NCBI RefSeq assembly: GCF_004348675.1
Contig: NZ_SMKN01000007.1
Location: 1 to 64,000, forward strand
Length of the DNA stretch: 64,000 nucleotides
Direction of reading: 5' to 3'
Origin: Micromonospora sp. KC606
GTDB lineage: Bacteria > Actinomycetota > Actinomycetes > Mycobacteriales > Micromonosporaceae
Each line of letters begins with the position of its first letter. The first letter of the stretch is position 1. Below, one piece after another: positions 62,602-64,000 of the stretch. Below the pieces are notes generated by a model, which was given only the letters and a program-made list of their open reading frames with translations, did no database searches and was not told where the DNA came from. The position numbers and the translations under genes were made by a program.

Positions 62602-63423
62602 TCAGACGCGGCGGTAGCGGGACTGCAGGAAGCAGTAGAGGCCGAAGGCGGCGATGCCGAGGGCCATCAGCAGCAGCAGGATCTGGCCGTAGGGCTGGTC
62701 GCGCAGGGCGCGCAGGGCGCCGTCCAGGCCCCGCGCCTTCTCCGGGTCGTAGTGCACGGCCGCCACCACGATCAGCAGACCGGCGACCGCGAACACGCTG
62801 CCGCGGGCGATGTAGCCCGCCATACCCAGCCGGCGGCTCAGCGTCCGGGTCTTCGGGCTCATCTCGCCGATCTTCAGGTTGCGCTCGAACTTCTTCTTGA
62901 GGCCGTAGATCACCATGCCGATGCCGACGGCGGCGAGCACCAGGCCGGCGATCCCGACCAGCCAGCGACCGCCGGTGGACGCCATCAGTCGCGCGGAGAA
63001 AGCCTCCTGCTGGTCGGCGCTGTCGGAGCTGGCGTTCTGGACGACCGTGACGGCGGTCCAGGCGAGCCAGAGGAAGACCACGGTGCGCACGGCCGAGGCG
63101 ACCCGCTCGAAGAGCCGCTCCCTGCCCCGCTTGGCGTGGTGGCCGACGGCCGCCTCCAGCGCCTGCCAGATGGCCATGGCGACCAGACCGACGGCGATCG
63201 CGATCAACAGGAACTTGCCCATGGGCTGCGCGCCCAGGGTACGCAGCGCACCGTTCTGGTTGGCCTCCTCGCCGGAGGTGCCGAAGGCGACCTGGAGGGC
63301 GAGCCAGGCGAAGAGCAGGTGCACGATCCCGTAGCCGATGAAGCCGGCCCGGGCGAGGAGTTCCAGCCAGCGGCTGTCCGCGGTACGGGCGGCGGTGGCT
63401 TCGGCGTTCCGGGTAAGAGACAT
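62602..63423 (-). CDS. DUF1206 membrane protein
   Basis: A 273-residue protein with six helices arranged as three copies of a two-helix unit; each unit opens like ARAGFIGYGIVHLLFAWLAL or MAGYIARGSVFAVAGLLIVV. This three-fold repeat defines DUF1206. The function is not known. The ATG at 63423 follows a GTGTC-poor leader with only a weak ribosome site. Confidence 0.9.
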   Translation of the reverse strand: MSLTRNAEATAARTADSRWLELLARAGFIGYGIVHLLFAWLALQVAFGTSGEEANQNGALRTLGAQPMGKFLLIAIAVGLVAMAIWQALEAAVGHHAKRGRERLFERVASAVRTVVFLWLAWTAVTVVQNASSDSADQQEAFSARLMASTGGRWLVGIAGLVLAAVGIGMVIYGLKKKFERNLKIGEMSPKTRTLSRRLGMAGYIARGSVFAVAGLLIVVAAVHYDPEKARGLDGALRALRDQPYGQILLLLMALGIAAFGLYCFLQSRYRRV

Positions 63424-63483
63424 GCGGCCGTCTATTGCCGGACGCGTAGATCCCCAAACGTGGGCAGCCGCCGCCCGACCGGG

Positions 63484-63849
63484 TCAGCCGTTGGCGTTAC
63501 GCGCCACGCGGATCTTGACCTCCTGGTCGGTGACGCTGTCCAGCGTTACCGCGAAGCCGCCCACCTCGGCCGCCTGCTGACCGGTGGTGAGGGAGACCCG
63601 CTCGCCGGCGACCTCGACGGTGACCTGGTCGCCCTCGGCGCCGATCAACTTGGCCTTGACACCGAGGATGTTGGCCTGCGCGTCGACGCCCCGGTCGAAG
63701 GTCACCGTGCAGGCGTCCAGACCACAGTCGGTGCGGGCGCCCTCGGAGCTGCACCCGGCCAGCAGTGCCGCGCCGAAGGCGAGGGAGGCCAGCAGCCCGG
63801 CTGCCCGGCGGGTGGGGGTGCGGGGGAAGGTACCGGTTCGGGTCGTCAC
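63484..63849 (-). CDS. Small lipoprotein of unknown function
   Basis: A 121-residue lipoprotein. The signal peptide ends in the lipobox LLAGC (Cys at about residue 34), after a Thr/Arg-rich start. The mature part (about 85 residues) holds a Cys pair, DCGLDAC, and a beta-rich domain, VTFDRGVDAQANILGVKAKL. The GTG at 63849 is selected because TACCCT (complement of 63857-63862) lies 7 nt upstream. No partner gene is visible; the rest of the window to 64000 shows nothing. Confidence 0.78.
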   Translation of the reverse strand: MTTRTGTFPRTPTRRAAGLLASLAFGAALLAGCSSEGARTDCGLDACTVTFDRGVDAQANILGVKAKLIGAEGDQVTVEVAGERVSLTTGQQAAEVGGFAVTLDSVTDQEVKIRVARNANG

Positions 63850-64000
63850 CCGCCCAAGGGTACGAGACGTTCGCGACCCAGGCACCTGTCCGGTGCGACG
63901 GCCGTGGCGGCCGGGCCGTGCGCACCGGGGCCGACGTCACCACCACCCGATGGTTCCCAGGTGGACCGGTTGCTCGCCGAACCGGGCCGGCCGGCCCGGC

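Overview
The window reads as a chromosomal segment of a high-G+C actinobacterium, most likely Micromonosporaceae (Micromonospora-like). The signs are a strong G/C bias at third codon positions, frequent GTG starts, phosphatidylinositol-mannoside genes (pgsA, patA, pimA), an XRE/DUF397 regulatory pair, the Holin-X/DUF3618/DUF4235 trio, and actinobacterial gene order around ruvCAB, secDF, rel and hisS. No rRNA, tRNA, CRISPR array or complete insertion sequence is visible.

Layout. 0-3 kb: the 3' end of a secreted SGNH hydrolase, a divergent HxlR regulator/thioesterase pair, and an acyl-ACP desaturase behind a large palindrome. 3-16.6 kb, mostly minus strand: a housekeeping block read ruvC-ruvA-ruvB-yajC-secD-secF-apt-rel, two membrane-anchored cyclophilins on the plus strand, then a metallo-beta-lactamase-fold hydrolase and hisS. 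16.7-33.2 kb: a mixed segment with an MFS exporter/TetR pair, a VOC protein behind a MerR-type promoter, a secreted lysozyme-like protein, a class V aminotransferase, dnaE, an ECF sigma factor, and a PadR - HAAS membrane protein - histidine kinase - LuxR response regulator - ABC exporter cluster. 33.2-38.4 kb: an accessory island, visibly richer in A/T, with a serine hydrolase/TetR pair, a broken GntR regulator and truncated PIN nuclease, an XRE/DUF397 pair, and small conserved-looking ORFs of which one is frameshifted.

38.4-52 kb returns to the conserved core on the minus strand: thrS, HIT (Ap4A phosphorylase-like), pgsA, patA, pimA, a LemA-like protein, pdxS, pdxT, yebC, interrupted between HIT and pgsA by an EF-G paralogue, an aldo/keto reductase and an orphan maltokinase-cap protein. 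52-64 kb: a YcnI-like secreted protein, an ADP-ribosylglycohydrolase, an OmpR-type two-component system, adenosine deaminase, a methyltransferase, an aldo/keto reductase, cspA, the Holin-X trio, an MscS channel, a DUF1206 protein and a lipoprotein.

Functional threads. Vitamin B6 synthesis is PdxS/PdxT. Phosphatidylinositol mannoside synthesis runs PgsA, PimA, PatA. Holliday-junction processing is RuvABC, with a LexA-like box upstream. Sec export uses SecD, SecF and YajC. The stringent response is Rel beside Apt. Several regulators sit next to clear inverted repeats that are probably their operators. A recurring feature is a TANNNT-like -10 hexamer 6-7 nt before the start codon, which predicts many leaderless transcripts. 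All assignments come from reading the sequence and remembered family knowledge; nothing was searched.
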